A stretch of 23,177 nt of DNA from an uncultured Spirochaetales bacterium (GCA_934276485.1 CAKQTE010000012.1:1-23177), one strand, 5' to 3'. Counted from the first letter of the stretch, positions 8,871 to 16,097 are shown. Translations and numbers: made by a program. The notes: generated by a model not told the origin, from the letters alone.

Positions 8871-11333
8871 TCCAATGAAGATACCACCAAATTCTACAGA
8901 ATACTTTGTAAATGTGTTGGTGAAAGTCATACGATCTGAAGTTACAGAATTTACTAGCTCCAAAGATTCAGAGAATTCATAGCAAACAACCTCTGTATGA
9001 TCATATAGTTCAAATCTTTTGAAAATCTCAACATCTACTGCTTCCCAGTCTTCTGTGACCAAAATGATATTACTCTCAGCTTTTCGACCACTTTGCTGGA
9101 TGTATGTATTGTTCGTCTTCTGGAATTGTTGCGGGGTAGAGAATTCTGGTGGATAGCAATTCAGCGCATTGATAAAAAGACTTTCTCCTTCATTGGGAAT
9201 AAGCTTCAGTTCAATATATGATTCTCCTTTCCATAAAAATTTTCTTTTTTCAAAGTTCATACAGTGGTAGATTCCGTTCAGGATTCCACCTTCACTTTCC
9301 TCAAGCTTGCTACGTTTATATGTAGCAACGTATTGTTGATTTACAAATAAATCAAATGAGAAAGTTTCTTCACAATTCAGTCCTGCTATAGTTCTACTGC
9401 TGATGTTTGTAGAATGATTGAGGCAATAATGTAATTCTACCATGTCCTTCTTAAATTGTACTTCCCAATTGAAAGATAGTGGCTTACGACTACGTCCCGT
9501 TTTTGCTTCTGATGCTGTTCGCTTCAATGAACGCGTCAATTCTTGGAGCTCACCTTCTTTGTTGGAGTCGTATGGTAGAAGATCTTCACGGTCTTCTACT
9601 ATAGCATGTGCAATTTGGGTGGAAATTTCGTATATGCTATCATTTTTGAATGATTTCGGTAAGTAGGAAACACAGCTCATAGATGCAATATTTGCACTAT
9701 TGAAGTCCATATTGAGACTGCTGTATTCTTCCACTAGATGGCGTAAGAATTCTTTGTATCCACTAAAATTTGTCTTGTTATTTACGAGATAGCCAATAGG
9801 CAGACCTCCTTGCATCAAAAGAGATCTGAAATAATGATATCTATTGTCATGGATGAAATGAAATCCCCATCTCTTATAAGCCAGTCTTGCCGATTTATAT
9901 AAGTCGTCACTGAAGCTCTTGGGAATGATAAGGCTTTCTGCGATAGCTTCTTTGGAAGGGGATCCTCCATCATAGCTTCTTTGCCACCAGATGGCATAAT
10001 ACAATGCAGCTTCTTCTCCTACTGAATAAAGATCACGCTTGAGATAAGCACGATAGAGATTTTTGGCTAGTTCTTCCTGTTCTTCTGGAGTAATATTCAT
10101 TTTCCATATTGGATTCAGAGGCATAGAAAGACCTCTGCTTTTTAGAATGTTATCGAAGACTGGATGTTTGATGGAATCATATGTATACTCTATAGTAGTC
10201 TCTTCTTCTATATGGACTTTTTCATCAAGAAATTCTCTTTCTTGATGTTCTGCCTTCAAATCCTCATTTTCGTCTTTGTCAAGTTCTTCTTCATATGCAG
10301 AAACTTCCTGTGTTGTATTAGCAGCATGAAATTCTGGCAAGCCATCTTCCATGGTCTGCTTCCCTTCTTTATGGGTCTTTACTTTCTTCTCTAAAACATT
10401 CTTTTCTAACAGAATTTGACCAACTGATTTATGCTCTCCTGTTTTTGATAATTCAATAGTATCATTACAGGAAAGGTCTAGCTGGATATGACTCTTTTTC
10501 ACGACTAGTTCAATCAATTCATCCTTTGATTCTTTAGTAAAAAATAGGATATTACTAAAAACTTGAAAATTTCTTAAGTTGTTGGTGGCTTTAAGTATTG
10601 CTCCTATCGTGTAAGTTTTTGCACAATAGAGAGCCTCAAACGTTTCATCAGAGATTAACTGGTGCGCATGCAGCTCAACAATTGATGTTGAGCGATAGAT
10701 AAATATAGGAGTAGATATTTTTTTCATTTTTGTAGTAATCTTGTTTTTTTTTTCTGTACTCTTGTTTTCTGTAATTTTAGAATTAGTTATTTTTTTGTTG
10801 GTATTCTTATTACAGAGTTCTACCTTTAGCCAATCTCTGTTTTTTACAATATTGCATAACTCTTGCTTTATAGTGTCTCTGTATAAAGGACTGAAAGTTT
10901 CGAAGCATGTTAAATTCCTTGTTTTGTAAAGTATTGCCTCAATTGTAAATAAATTAGCACGCTCTAGTAAGGAAAAAGATTTTGATGAAATTATTTTCTG
11001 TTCATATAATTCGTCAATAGAGGTTGTTAAAAATATGCATCTTTTTTTAGCTGTCATTTTATCAATGGTTATATTTTGTATTGTATCAGACAATTTTTTC
11101 GGTTTTCTATTCTTCCTGTCCAAAGAAGATATTACTTTTAATATTTGAAGGTAATTTTTATTGCCAATCCCATTAATTGTCAAAAGATGCTCATACTTCT
11201 TCGCATCACCAATGAATCCTAAAATCATACCTACGGTAGTTAACCTTTTTGAATTTAGGATACTATAAGTTTCTAAACTGATCATGTTTTCATGAAACAG
11301 TTCTTTAATGGAAGTTTCTTCTGTTATTATCAT
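8868..11333 (-). CDS. druH: DruH-like protein, N-terminal part with three alpha-CTD-like repeats
   Basis: The product has 821 aa from the ATG at 11333. The open frame extends to a TTG at 11381, but that TTG is the -33 element of a promoter, so the inner ATG (MIITEETSIKELF) is preferred. Three repeats resemble the helix-hairpin-helix C-terminal domain of RNA polymerase alpha, at residues about 8-70, 105-164 and 217-277. Each begins with the pattern S-I-x-E/D-L and continues with an I-S-x-x-(T/S)-(Y/F) turn and a later T-(V/I)-x-x-I-L; the first also has an HhH-like INGIGNKN. A charged, acidic linker follows (about 330-370). The rest, including QGGLPIGYLVNN near 508-515, looks like the STY4851/ECs_5259-type family to which I believe DruH belongs. 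The frame ends at an in-frame TAG. It heads the operon with the DruE-like helicase. The repeats suggest DNA binding; family recognition is from memory. Confidence 0.65.
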   Translation of the reverse strand: MIITEETSIKELFHENMISLETYSILNSKRLTTVGMILGFIGDAKKYEHLLTINGIGNKNYLQILKVISSLDRKNRKPKKLSDTIQNITIDKMTAKKRCIFLTTSIDELYEQKIISSKSFSLLERANLFTIEAILYKTRNLTCFETFSPLYRDTIKQELCNIVKNRDWLKVELCNKNTNKKITNSKITENKSTEKKNKITTKMKKISTPIFIYRSTSIVELHAHQLISDETFEALYCAKTYTIGAILKATNNLRNFQVFSNILFFTKESKDELIELVVKKSHIQLDLSCNDTIELSKTGEHKSVGQILLEKNVLEKKVKTHKEGKQTMEDGLPEFHAANTTQEVSAYEEELDKDENEDLKAEHQEREFLDEKVHIEEETTIEYTYDSIKHPVFDNILKSRGLSMPLNPIWKMNITPEEQEELAKNLYRAYLKRDLYSVGEEAALYYAIWWQRSYDGGSPSKEAIAESLIIPKSFSDDLYKSARLAYKRWGFHFIHDNRYHYFRSLLMQGGLPIGYLVNNKTNFSGYKEFLRHLVEEYSSLNMDFNSANIASMSCVSYLPKSFKNDSIYEISTQIAHAIVEDREDLLPYDSNKEGELQELTRSLKRTASEAKTGRSRKPLSFNWEVQFKKDMVELHYCLNHSTNISSRTIAGLNCEETFSFDLFVNQQYVATYKRSKLEESEGGILNGIYHCMNFEKRKFLWKGESYIELKLIPNEGESLFINALNCYPPEFSTPQQFQKTNNTYIQQSGRKAESNIILVTEDWEAVDVEIFKRFELYDHTEVVCYEFSESLELVNSVTSDRMTFTNTFTKYSVEFGGIFIG

Positions 11334-11349
11334 TACATTTTGTTTTTTT

Positions 11350-11381
11350 GCAAATTTACTAAAATAATATGTAACAGACAA
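11350..11381 (-). promoter_or_regulatory. Promoter of the Druantia-like operon (TTG-N20-TAAATTTGC)
   Basis: On the minus strand TTG at 11381-11379 is followed after 20 bp by TAAATTTGC (11358-11350), a full Bacteroidota promoter. The ATG at 11333 lies 16 bp beyond it, a spacing very like the 18 bp seen for the helicase at 17524. This decides the start codon of the DruH-like gene. The operator-like repeat at 11435-11455 lies 53 bp upstream. Confidence 0.7.
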
Positions 11382-11434
11382 GAATTATTTGGATTTTTTT
11401 CCTAATTTATGCTATATAACATCATTTTATCCAT

Positions 11435-11455
11435 TCTGTGCAGATAGGCTGCACA
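11435..11455. promoter_or_regulatory. Operator-like inverted repeat, copy 2 (TCTGTGCAG-N6-TGCACA)
   Basis: TCTGTGCAG (11435-11443), spacer ATAGGC, then TGCACA (11450-11455). It shares every fixed position with copies at 743-763 and 17467-17487, while the spacers differ. That is the pattern expected of a protein-binding site rather than a recent duplication. It lies upstream of the Druantia-like operon promoter. Apart from this site, the promoter and the hairpin at 11607-11644, the 11382-11753 intergenic stretch shows nothing else I can support. Confidence 0.65.
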
Positions 11456-11606
11456 ATACTGTTGCTTTTGAGTTCTTTGTAACTCTCATTTTATTTTCTT
11501 TATTATCGTTTCAAATTGAAATATGTAGTGAAGTTAGACTATTTTATAAGGCAAGAAAAGCAGTACAAGTGAATGCTTAGTTAGGGTGTTTTTGTTCTTA
11601 TAGAAA

Positions 11607-11644
11607 CACAAATACAGTTAGAAATGCTCCGATCTGTATTTGTG
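11607..11644. terminator. Hairpin downstream of the truncated WYL gene
   Basis: CACAAATACAG (11607-11617) and CTGTATTTGTG (11634-11644) form a perfect 11-bp stem with a 16-nt loop. It lies about 110 bp past the stop of the minus-strand WYL gene. T-rich sequence follows on the plus side only, so its role as terminator for the minus-strand gene is uncertain. Confidence 0.45.
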
Positions 11645-11753
11645 CTTTTGTGCTATTTTTATTAGAGTCTATTGTAAGTATTTTTATTTTTTATGCTATT
11701 ATTCGTAGTCTTCTTGTACTTTTAAGTAACTTCTAACTGTTGGTATACTTTAA

Positions 11754-12491
11754 TTATTCTATATGAACCTTGCTATCTTTTATTATGAATGGAGTCCCTG
11801 GGATCCCTAGTGATATAATTCTATCTAGAGCGTAGCAGCCTTGCTTGCCATATTGTTCTGTCCTAGCCATCATCAGCCACTTTTTATTATGTAGTCTGAC
11901 TTGATTGGGTTGACACGTTACGTTCAACTCATGTCCGTTGAATGTTTGGTAGTGAATCTCGAGAGGTACAAGGAGGATGATGGATTTTGCTATGGTTGAC
12001 AAGTATTCTAATCCTTGAAGATCGAATCTCTGCTCTGATAAAGAGGTATCTTCCTTCTCTGTTCTTATTCCCAGTCTATCTTCCAGGTTTGGGATAATCT
12101 CTTCGAGAAGCTCACAGCCAATGGTGCTGTTTTCTTTCTGAAACATCTTTAAGGCAAAGTAGAGTGAATTTAATGATGAACAGAGGATGTTGATATCTTC
12201 AAAAGGAAGAGAGATATGGTATATACTGTAGCCCTTTTTGTTGTATCTGTAGTACCTTTCTCCTTTTTCCTCAGTGAATTCCTCTATAGGGGCATGATGA
12301 GTTGATTTTTCTTTCAAATACTCTATATCTCTTAAGACCAAGCGAGTGTTAACCTGGACTTCTATATATCCATAAAGGGCTTTATTTATTTTCTTGGAAA
12401 GATCCGTGGTGGTGTATTTATGTCTTTGGTCAGCTAAACATCTGTCCAAGACCAGCCATCTCAATTGTTCCTGTTTTTCTCTAATTTGCAT
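11754..12491 (-). CDS. WYL-domain regulator, apparently C-terminally truncated
   Basis: This 245-aa protein is homologous to the edge WYL gene (598-1) over its N-terminal 200 residues: LRWLVLDRC, DQRHKYTTTDL, an RDIEYLKEKS segment, YYRYNKKGYSIYH, LEEIIPNLEDRLGI and VPLEIHYQTFNGHE. It probably binds DNA through the N-terminal helices and senses a ligand through the WYL domain. It stops soon after the ALDRI segment of the WYL domain. Full-length relatives in this phylum are usually about 80-100 residues longer and carry a further C-terminal domain, which is missing here and not evident in the other frames downstream. It follows the HicB-like gene by 46 bp on the same strand without a visible promoter of its own, so the two are probably co-transcribed. 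It may be a decayed or shortened regulator. Confidence 0.8.
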   Translation of the reverse strand: MQIREKQEQLRWLVLDRCLADQRHKYTTTDLSKKINKALYGYIEVQVNTRLVLRDIEYLKEKSTHHAPIEEFTEEKGERYYRYNKKGYSIYHISLPFEDINILCSSLNSLYFALKMFQKENSTIGCELLEEIIPNLEDRLGIRTEKEDTSLSEQRFDLQGLEYLSTIAKSIILLVPLEIHYQTFNGHELNVTCQPNQVRLHNKKWLMMARTEQYGKQGCYALDRIISLGIPGTPFIIKDSKVHIE

Positions 12492-12537
12492 GATGATAGT
12501 ATTACTTTATATTTTTTCAATAGAAGTTGACTTTGTT

Positions 12538-12975
12538 CTACTCCTCTTTTTGTTCTATTGTAATGTTGCAAAGTCTGGTTCCTATTTCATGGAGCTTTTG
12601 AATGATGTTCTCACTCTGCTTGTCACGTGGCTGTTTCAGCCGGTTGGCATAGTGGGAGAGTTGTCCTTTATTAATATGTGTAGCCTTGCTGAGTGTTGCT
12701 AGGGGTACATACAGGCTATACGCTTTTAAGAGGGTAGCGATATCCTGGAAGTTGTAGCTAAAGTCATATTCTTTGTCTTTATACCATTTTGGAAAGTCAC
12801 CATTAGCGTCCAGGAAGCATGGTTCTACGATTTCAATGCTTCCTTCTGCCAGTTCTATGAACTCATGGAAATCTGGAGAGCTCAAATTCTCCACCACAGC
12901 TACTCCGTAATCATGGTAAACGGAGCCTGTAAATTCTGAATTTTTCCAATTGATGTTTATTATGAAATGTTTCAT
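12538..12975 (-). CDS. Orphan HicB-family antitoxin with C-terminal HTH
   Basis: This 145-aa protein begins MKHFIININWKNSEFTG. The N-terminal half has the HicB-like pattern of short strands (GSVYHDYGVAVVENL) and then the acidic helix region. The C-terminal part (INKGQLSHYANRLKQPRDKQ, followed by LHEIGTRL) is the helix-turn-helix typical of Bacteroidota HicB antitoxins, which repress their own operon and neutralise the HicA RNase. The open frame extends upstream to 13170, but a complete promoter (12993-13023) lies inside that extension just ahead of this ATG, so the shorter start is chosen. No HicA-like toxin (a 60-80-aa protein with the catalytic His) is visible on either side, so it may act only as a regulator. 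It probably shares a transcript with the WYL gene downstream. Confidence 0.75.
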   Translation of the reverse strand: MKHFIININWKNSEFTGSVYHDYGVAVVENLSSPDFHEFIELAEGSIEIVEPCFLDANGDFPKWYKDKEYDFSYNFQDIATLLKAYSLYVPLATLSKATHINKGQLSHYANRLKQPRDKQSENIIQKLHEIGTRLCNITIEQKEE

Positions 12976-12992
12976 TTCTTCTCTTTTTACGT

Positions 12993-13023
12993 GCAAAAGT
13001 ACGCAAATGAATATTATAACCAA
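12993..13023 (-). promoter_or_regulatory. Promoter of the HicB-like/WYL unit (TTG-N19-TACTTTTGC)
   Basis: On the minus strand TTG at 13023-13021 and TACTTTTGC at 13001-12993 are 19 bp apart, an excellent match to the Bacteroidota consensus. The ATG at 12975 follows 17 bp after the -7 box. Confidence 0.7.
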
Positions 13024-13253
13024 GAAATAACGGTTAAAAGTATCTAAACGGATACCAAACACTTGTAAATATGGCGTTTTTTTACTTAAAATATCAACGA
13101 GTGTTAAAGTTTTGAGCACTTTGTCAATGATTCTTCTCGCGTACGCGCGTGTGAATTTCTTTTGAGTCATTTTGTTTTTTGGGGGGATGATTAATTTGTA
13201 AATAATTCGTTTTTTTCCAATATTTTGGCTTCAGAAAAAAGTGTGATTTTTGT
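13024..13253. other. Divergent intergenic region with CGCGTACGCG palindrome and G6 tract
   Basis: This stretch lies between the minus-strand HicB-like promoter and the plus-strand promoter at 13254. It holds a perfect palindrome CGCGTACGCG (13138-13147), strikingly GC-rich in an AT-rich surround, and a GGGGGG run near 13182. An open minus-strand frame from ATG 13170 (MTQKKFTRAYARRIIDKVLK) runs into the HicB-like gene and could be a relic of an older 5' coding region. No gene can be supported. Confidence 0.35.
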
Positions 13254-13285
13254 TTGGAACTTATTGGGAAATTTCATACCTTTGC
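13254..13285 (+). promoter_or_regulatory. Promoter of the NYN operon (TTG-N20-TACCTTTGC)
   Basis: TTTG at 13253-13256 and TACCTTTGC at 13277-13285 are separated by 20 bp, a full Bacteroidota promoter. It drives the plus-strand operon 13430-15443. Transcription should begin a few bases downstream, close to the ATG of the small leader frame at 13293. Confidence 0.7.
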
Positions 13286-13292
13286 CGCCGAG

Positions 13293-13400
13293 ATGCAGAA
13301 CAGCTCTCGACAATCATGGCTCTTTGGGATAACTGTGTTTTGGCCTTTATGTATACAAGCAGTTGGAGCTCCTACCCATTGGCTATGTGCGTCTGAATGA
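13293..13400 (+). CDS. Possible 35-codon leader peptide
   Basis: An ATG lies about 8 bp after the -7 box, near the expected transcript start, and opens a 35-codon frame (MQNSSRQSWLFGITVFWPLC and on to ending LCASE). It ends 29 bp before the secreted-protein gene. It is rich in Trp and Cys. It could be an almost leaderless small protein, a translation-coupled leader, or chance; its position within a 140-nt leader is the only support. Confidence 0.3.
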   Translation: MQNSSRQSWLFGITVFWPLCIQAVGAPTHWLCASE

Positions 13401-13429
13401 TAATAATAACGATTTAAATTTAAAAAACA

Positions 13430-14146
13430 ATGAAGAAGATTTTGTTTTTGATGGCTGCGTGTGCTTTACTTAACTATGCGCATGCACAGAGGGTAGTAGC
13501 TCCAGAACCAGAGTTTATCAACAGCTATTGTGTGCTTACGAGTGATTCAACCTATGATGTCCTGCCTAAGGAGAGTGGCAAGGTGGAGAAACACCAGAGC
13601 AAGTTCTCGAAATTCTCCAAGATTGCAGGTGCAGTGAGTGATTTGGGTTTTGCTGGTGGTCTGGTAGGTGCCAGTACTGGTAGCTTGTCTGGATTGGAGA
13701 CTGGTGTGAGAGTGATGGGTACGGCTGCTGGTGTGGGTATGGCAGCTGATGCAGTGAACACTTTGGCTGGAGTTGAGGGCATGGATATTGCCTTTGCTGG
13801 TGGACGTTCTTCCTATGCCGTGAAGGATGTCAGCAAGGGTCTTCGTCTGCTCATCAAGGCTGAAAAGAACGAGGTGGATCCGATGGGCATTTACCGCATC
13901 GTTCGTTTTAAGGCCTCTAAGAAGGACAGAAGAATCCAGTGGATGACTTTCAAGCCTTCGTTGCTTGGTGGCTCTGATGCGAAGAAAAAGGGCTTTCTGG
14001 CCTTTTCTGGACACAAGTATGGCAACCAGAGTTATCTGCTTGACATTCCTGCGTCAGAATTGGAGCCTGGTGAGTATGGTATCGTCTATATGTCTGTGGC
14101 TTCTGCCCAGGAGATTCCTGTGGGGACTTTTAGTGTAATCAAGTAA
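13430..14146 (+). CDS. Secreted/periplasmic glycine-rich hypothetical protein
   Basis: This 238-aa protein begins with a clear Sec signal peptide (MKKILFLMAACALLNYAHA, with likely cleavage after residue 19). The mature protein has a short polar start, then a Gly/Ala-rich segment at about 66-125 (GFAGGLVGASTG, then GTAAGVGMAADAVNTLAG). Its small-residue spacing resembles a glycine zipper that could insert in or oligomerise at a membrane. A beta-rich C-terminal part follows (ending PVGTFSVIK). I do not recognise the family and see no catalytic motif. It is the first large gene of an operon with two tiny hydrophobic proteins and an NYN nuclease, only 11 bp ahead of the next gene. A cell-envelope role is the most one can infer. 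Confidence 0.75.
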   Translation: MKKILFLMAACALLNYAHAQRVVAPEPEFINSYCVLTSDSTYDVLPKESGKVEKHQSKFSKFSKIAGAVSDLGFAGGLVGASTGSLSGLETGVRVMGTAAGVGMAADAVNTLAGVEGMDIAFAGGRSSYAVKDVSKGLRLLIKAEKNEVDPMGIYRIVRFKASKKDRRIQWMTFKPSLLGGSDAKKKGFLAFSGHKYGNQSYLLDIPASELEPGEYGIVYMSVASAQEIPVGTFSVIK

Positions 14147-14157
14147 AACGTTGGATT

Positions 14158-14304
14158 ATGGAGATTTTGTTTATGTTACTGTTGTTTGGTTTGCTAGGCA
14201 AGGGAACAACGAATTCTATGAAGGGTGGTAAGAGAAGAAAGGCTAAGACCAACTGGGACCATCTGAGTTACGGGCAGAAAGCTTGGTTGCATGATCATTC
14301 TTGA
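14158..14304 (+). CDS. 48-aa small protein with N-terminal hydrophobic segment
   Basis: This short gene starts 11 bp after the secreted-protein stop. Its product begins MEILFMLLLFGLLGKG, a hydrophobic stretch long enough for a short membrane anchor or signal, then has a basic cluster (KGGKRRKAKTNW) and ends WLHDHS. Its last 14 bp overlap the next small gene in another frame, a tight stop/start arrangement typical of translational coupling. The function is unknown. The packing between two other frames of the same operon is the main evidence that it is real. Confidence 0.6.
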   Translation: MEILFMLLLFGLLGKGTTNSMKGGKRRKAKTNWDHLSYGQKAWLHDHS

Positions 14305-14449
14305 TATTGTAATCCGCATCACAGACAAGGGAATGGATGCTGCAACGGACTACTTAACGTTTTTCTTCTCCCTCTGTCTTGCGATTGCTGTGGGATTGCT
14401 CATCTGGATCAATACTCCTCGTGGTAAGAGGTGGCTTGATGAACTTTAA
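14291..14449 (+). CDS. 52-aa single-pass membrane protein
   Basis: The product has one strong transmembrane helix at about residues 21-40 (FFFSLCLAIAVGLLIWI), preceded by an amphipathic start (MIILDIVIRITDKG) and followed by a short basic tail (PRGKRWLDEL). It overlaps the preceding 48-aa gene by 14 bp and the following NYN gene by 11 bp, so the three are probably translationally coupled. The overlap on both sides argues strongly for a genuine gene. No family is recognised. It might anchor the NYN nuclease or the secreted protein at the membrane, but that is inference. Confidence 0.65.
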   Translation: MIILDIVIRITDKGMDAATDYLTFFFSLCLAIAVGLLIWINTPRGKRWLDEL

Positions 14450-15443
14450 GAATTGGGATATGGTTAGAGAACGCAAGATAGCATTGTTGATAGATGCTGA
14501 GAACATTTCGCATCAGTTTATCGGGCAGGTGATGGCGAGTGTTAGGGAAACCATGGATGGTCTGATTACTGTCAAGCGTATCTATGCAGACTGGACCAAA
14601 CCTAATCTTTCTGCATGGAAGGCTGTGCTTCGGAAGTATGCCTTGTTGCCTATTCAGCAATATTCGTTTTCTTCCGGCAAGAACTCATCTGACTTTGCCC
14701 TGGTCATTGATGCGATGGATTTGCTGTATCAGAGCGATATTGATGTGTTTTACATTGTATCAAGTGACAGTGATTTCACAAGGCTCGTCATGCGCATCAG
14801 GGAATCCGGAAAGATCGTGATTGGCATGGGAGAGAAGAAGGCCCTTGAGAGTTTTGTCTTGGCCTGTAATGATTATATTTTTTTTGAGGAGAGTGAGGAT
14901 CCTTCTTCTACAGTTTCTGAAAGTTCCGATTTTTTGGAGAAGGCATCTTCTCAGGCTTCTTTTGTTCCATCGTTTTCCGATACCTTGTATAGCGTGAGTT
15001 CTGTGGCTGCCAGTTTTGTGGTTTCTTCCACGGCTTCCTCTGATTCTTTCTCTTTCTTGGGCGGTGAGGGTAAGATTGTTGAGGAAGGTATGGAGGATAG
15101 TAAGGAAGACAGCATGAAAGTATCGGAGCCTTCTGGTAGTTCCCTGAAGTCTGAGCCTTTGAGTAGCGATACTGGGCTATATCCTGCTGGTATCAGCAAG
15201 AAGCTGCTCGCTTTGTTAAGGCAGGTGGTGAAGGAGGTTGCTGAGAATGATGGTTGGGCAGAGCTTGGGTGTGTAGCTAGCAGGCTTCATGAAAGAAGAC
15301 CTGACTTCAAGGCTAAATCCTATGGCTACAGCAGGTTTTTGAAGCTCATTGAGGCTTGCGAGAGTTCTTTTCTCATTGACAGGAATCATCAGATCAAGAG
15401 GAAAACGAAGACTCTCCGGAAAGTTTGTTTGAAGAACAGATAG
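14439..15443 (+). CDS. NYN-domain ribonuclease with C-terminal OST-HTH/LOTUS domain
   Basis: This 334-aa protein starts MNFKNWDMVRERK. The ATG at 14439 overlaps the membrane-protein stop; an upstream ATG at 14379 is discarded because it reads through that gene. Residues 13-150 form a NYN (PIN-like, LabA/DUF88) domain with the expected acidic residues: D19 in LLIDAEN, D85 in GKNSSDFALVID with D91, and D110/D112 in VSSDSDF. A Ser-rich, low-complexity linker covers about 155-245. Residues 250-315 match an OST-HTH/LOTUS domain (DGWAELGCVASRL, then KSYGYSRFLKLIEA), an RNA- or G-quadruplex-binding winged helix. NYN-LOTUS proteins are thought to cleave or process RNA, as in the eukaryotic relative MARF1. 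Linkage to membrane proteins is unusual and the physiological target is unknown. Confidence 0.88.
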   Translation: MNFKNWDMVRERKIALLIDAENISHQFIGQVMASVRETMDGLITVKRIYADWTKPNLSAWKAVLRKYALLPIQQYSFSSGKNSSDFALVIDAMDLLYQSDIDVFYIVSSDSDFTRLVMRIRESGKIVIGMGEKKALESFVLACNDYIFFEESEDPSSTVSESSDFLEKASSQASFVPSFSDTLYSVSSVAASFVVSSTASSDSFSFLGGEGKIVEEGMEDSKEDSMKVSEPSGSSLKSEPLSSDTGLYPAGISKKLLALLRQVVKEVAENDGWAELGCVASRLHERRPDFKAKSYGYSRFLKLIEACESSFLIDRNHQIKRKTKTLRKVCLKNR

Positions 15444-15497
15444 CTCCCTGCCTGTCTGTAGCTGCTGGGTGCTGCTTTTGGGGTGGCATCTAACTGG

Positions 15498-15539
15498 AAA
15501 GAAATGGCTTGTTTGATACGGGTCATTTCTTTTTTTTTT
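15498..15539 (+). terminator. Rho-independent terminator of the NYN operon
   Basis: AAAGAAATGGC (15498-15508) pairs with the arm at 15522-15532 (11 bp with one G-U), and an uninterrupted T10 run follows to 15539. It lies 55 bp past the NYN stop. Confidence 0.75.
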
Positions 15540-15949
15540 GCGATTTTAAATACAACGATTGTGATCTATAGGTTTCAAGGTTTCGGTTGCGGTTTCTTGA
15601 AAGATTCTGAAAATGAAAGGGGTAAAGCGTAACCCTAACGCAACCAATTCTTATAGAATGGCAAAAATCCTTTTGAAGCTTGGTTGCGTCAGAAACTTCA
15701 TCTATCTTCCTGATAATAAGAAAGATAATACCTACCGCAACTGCAACCATGAAACTGAACTTTTCTTATGGCCTTTTAGGGATAAGGCTACTTGATCATG
15801 TATTTCCCGGTGCTGGGGAAATGGGCTTTCCTGTTATATCTGAGATGTTACTTATATCTATCATTTCATTTCAGTTCCCTGCTTCGACCTCTATTTTTAT
15901 GAATGCGGTTGTCGTCTCTCTATCACCTGGCTTTTTACTTTGCTAAGGT
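15540..15949. other. Gene-free stretch with GGTTGCG repeats and small hairpins
   Basis: No convincing gene is present. GGTTGCG or its complement recurs near 15585, 15638, 15681 and 15737. The pair near 15681 and 15737 could form a ~65-nt imperfect hairpin with an inner TATCTT/AAGATA stem. TTTCAAG (15573-15579) and CTTGAAA (15596-15602) flank the first copy. A separate hairpin ATTTCCC/GGGAAAT lies at 15802-15822. These could be remnants of a mobile-element end or a structured RNA; the evidence is weak. Confidence 0.35.
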
Positions 15950-16097
15950 ATGGCGGTTCTGTCAGATACCAAACACCAGGCCATGCCTTATTCGGCTAAA
16001 ACTTTTTTGGAAAGCCTTCCGCAAATGTTGTACATTTGGGTATTCCAAAAAACTTTCTACCGAATTGTTTGGTGTTCTGACTCTTGGGAACCGCCAT
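15950..16097. repeat. ~148-bp imperfect inverted repeat (MITE-like or structured RNA)
   Basis: The outer ends are ATGGCGGTTC (15950-15959) and GAACCGCCAT (16088-16097). Inside, matching blocks recur in order on both arms: TCAGATACCAAAC against TCAGAACACCAAAC, and ATTCGG followed by an A-rich run and CTTTTTTGGAA against ATTCGG and GTTTTTTGGAA. The centre is CAAATGT-TGT-ACATTTG (16022-16038). The left arm carries a ~12-bp insertion. No target-site duplication is evident. It lies 44 bp upstream of a four-gene cluster. It could be an old MITE, a bidirectional terminator or a folded RNA. Confidence 0.65.

Noticed and set aside
11389..11580. Plus-strand 63-codon frame between the Druantia-like promoter and the WYL gene
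   Set aside because: It begins inside the promoter region, runs through the operator, has AT-driven composition rich in Phe and Leu, and shows no promoter or family resemblance.
12976..13170. 65-codon N-terminal extension of the HicB-like protein
   Set aside because: A full promoter lies within it directly ahead of the inner ATG, and the extension has no HicB resemblance.
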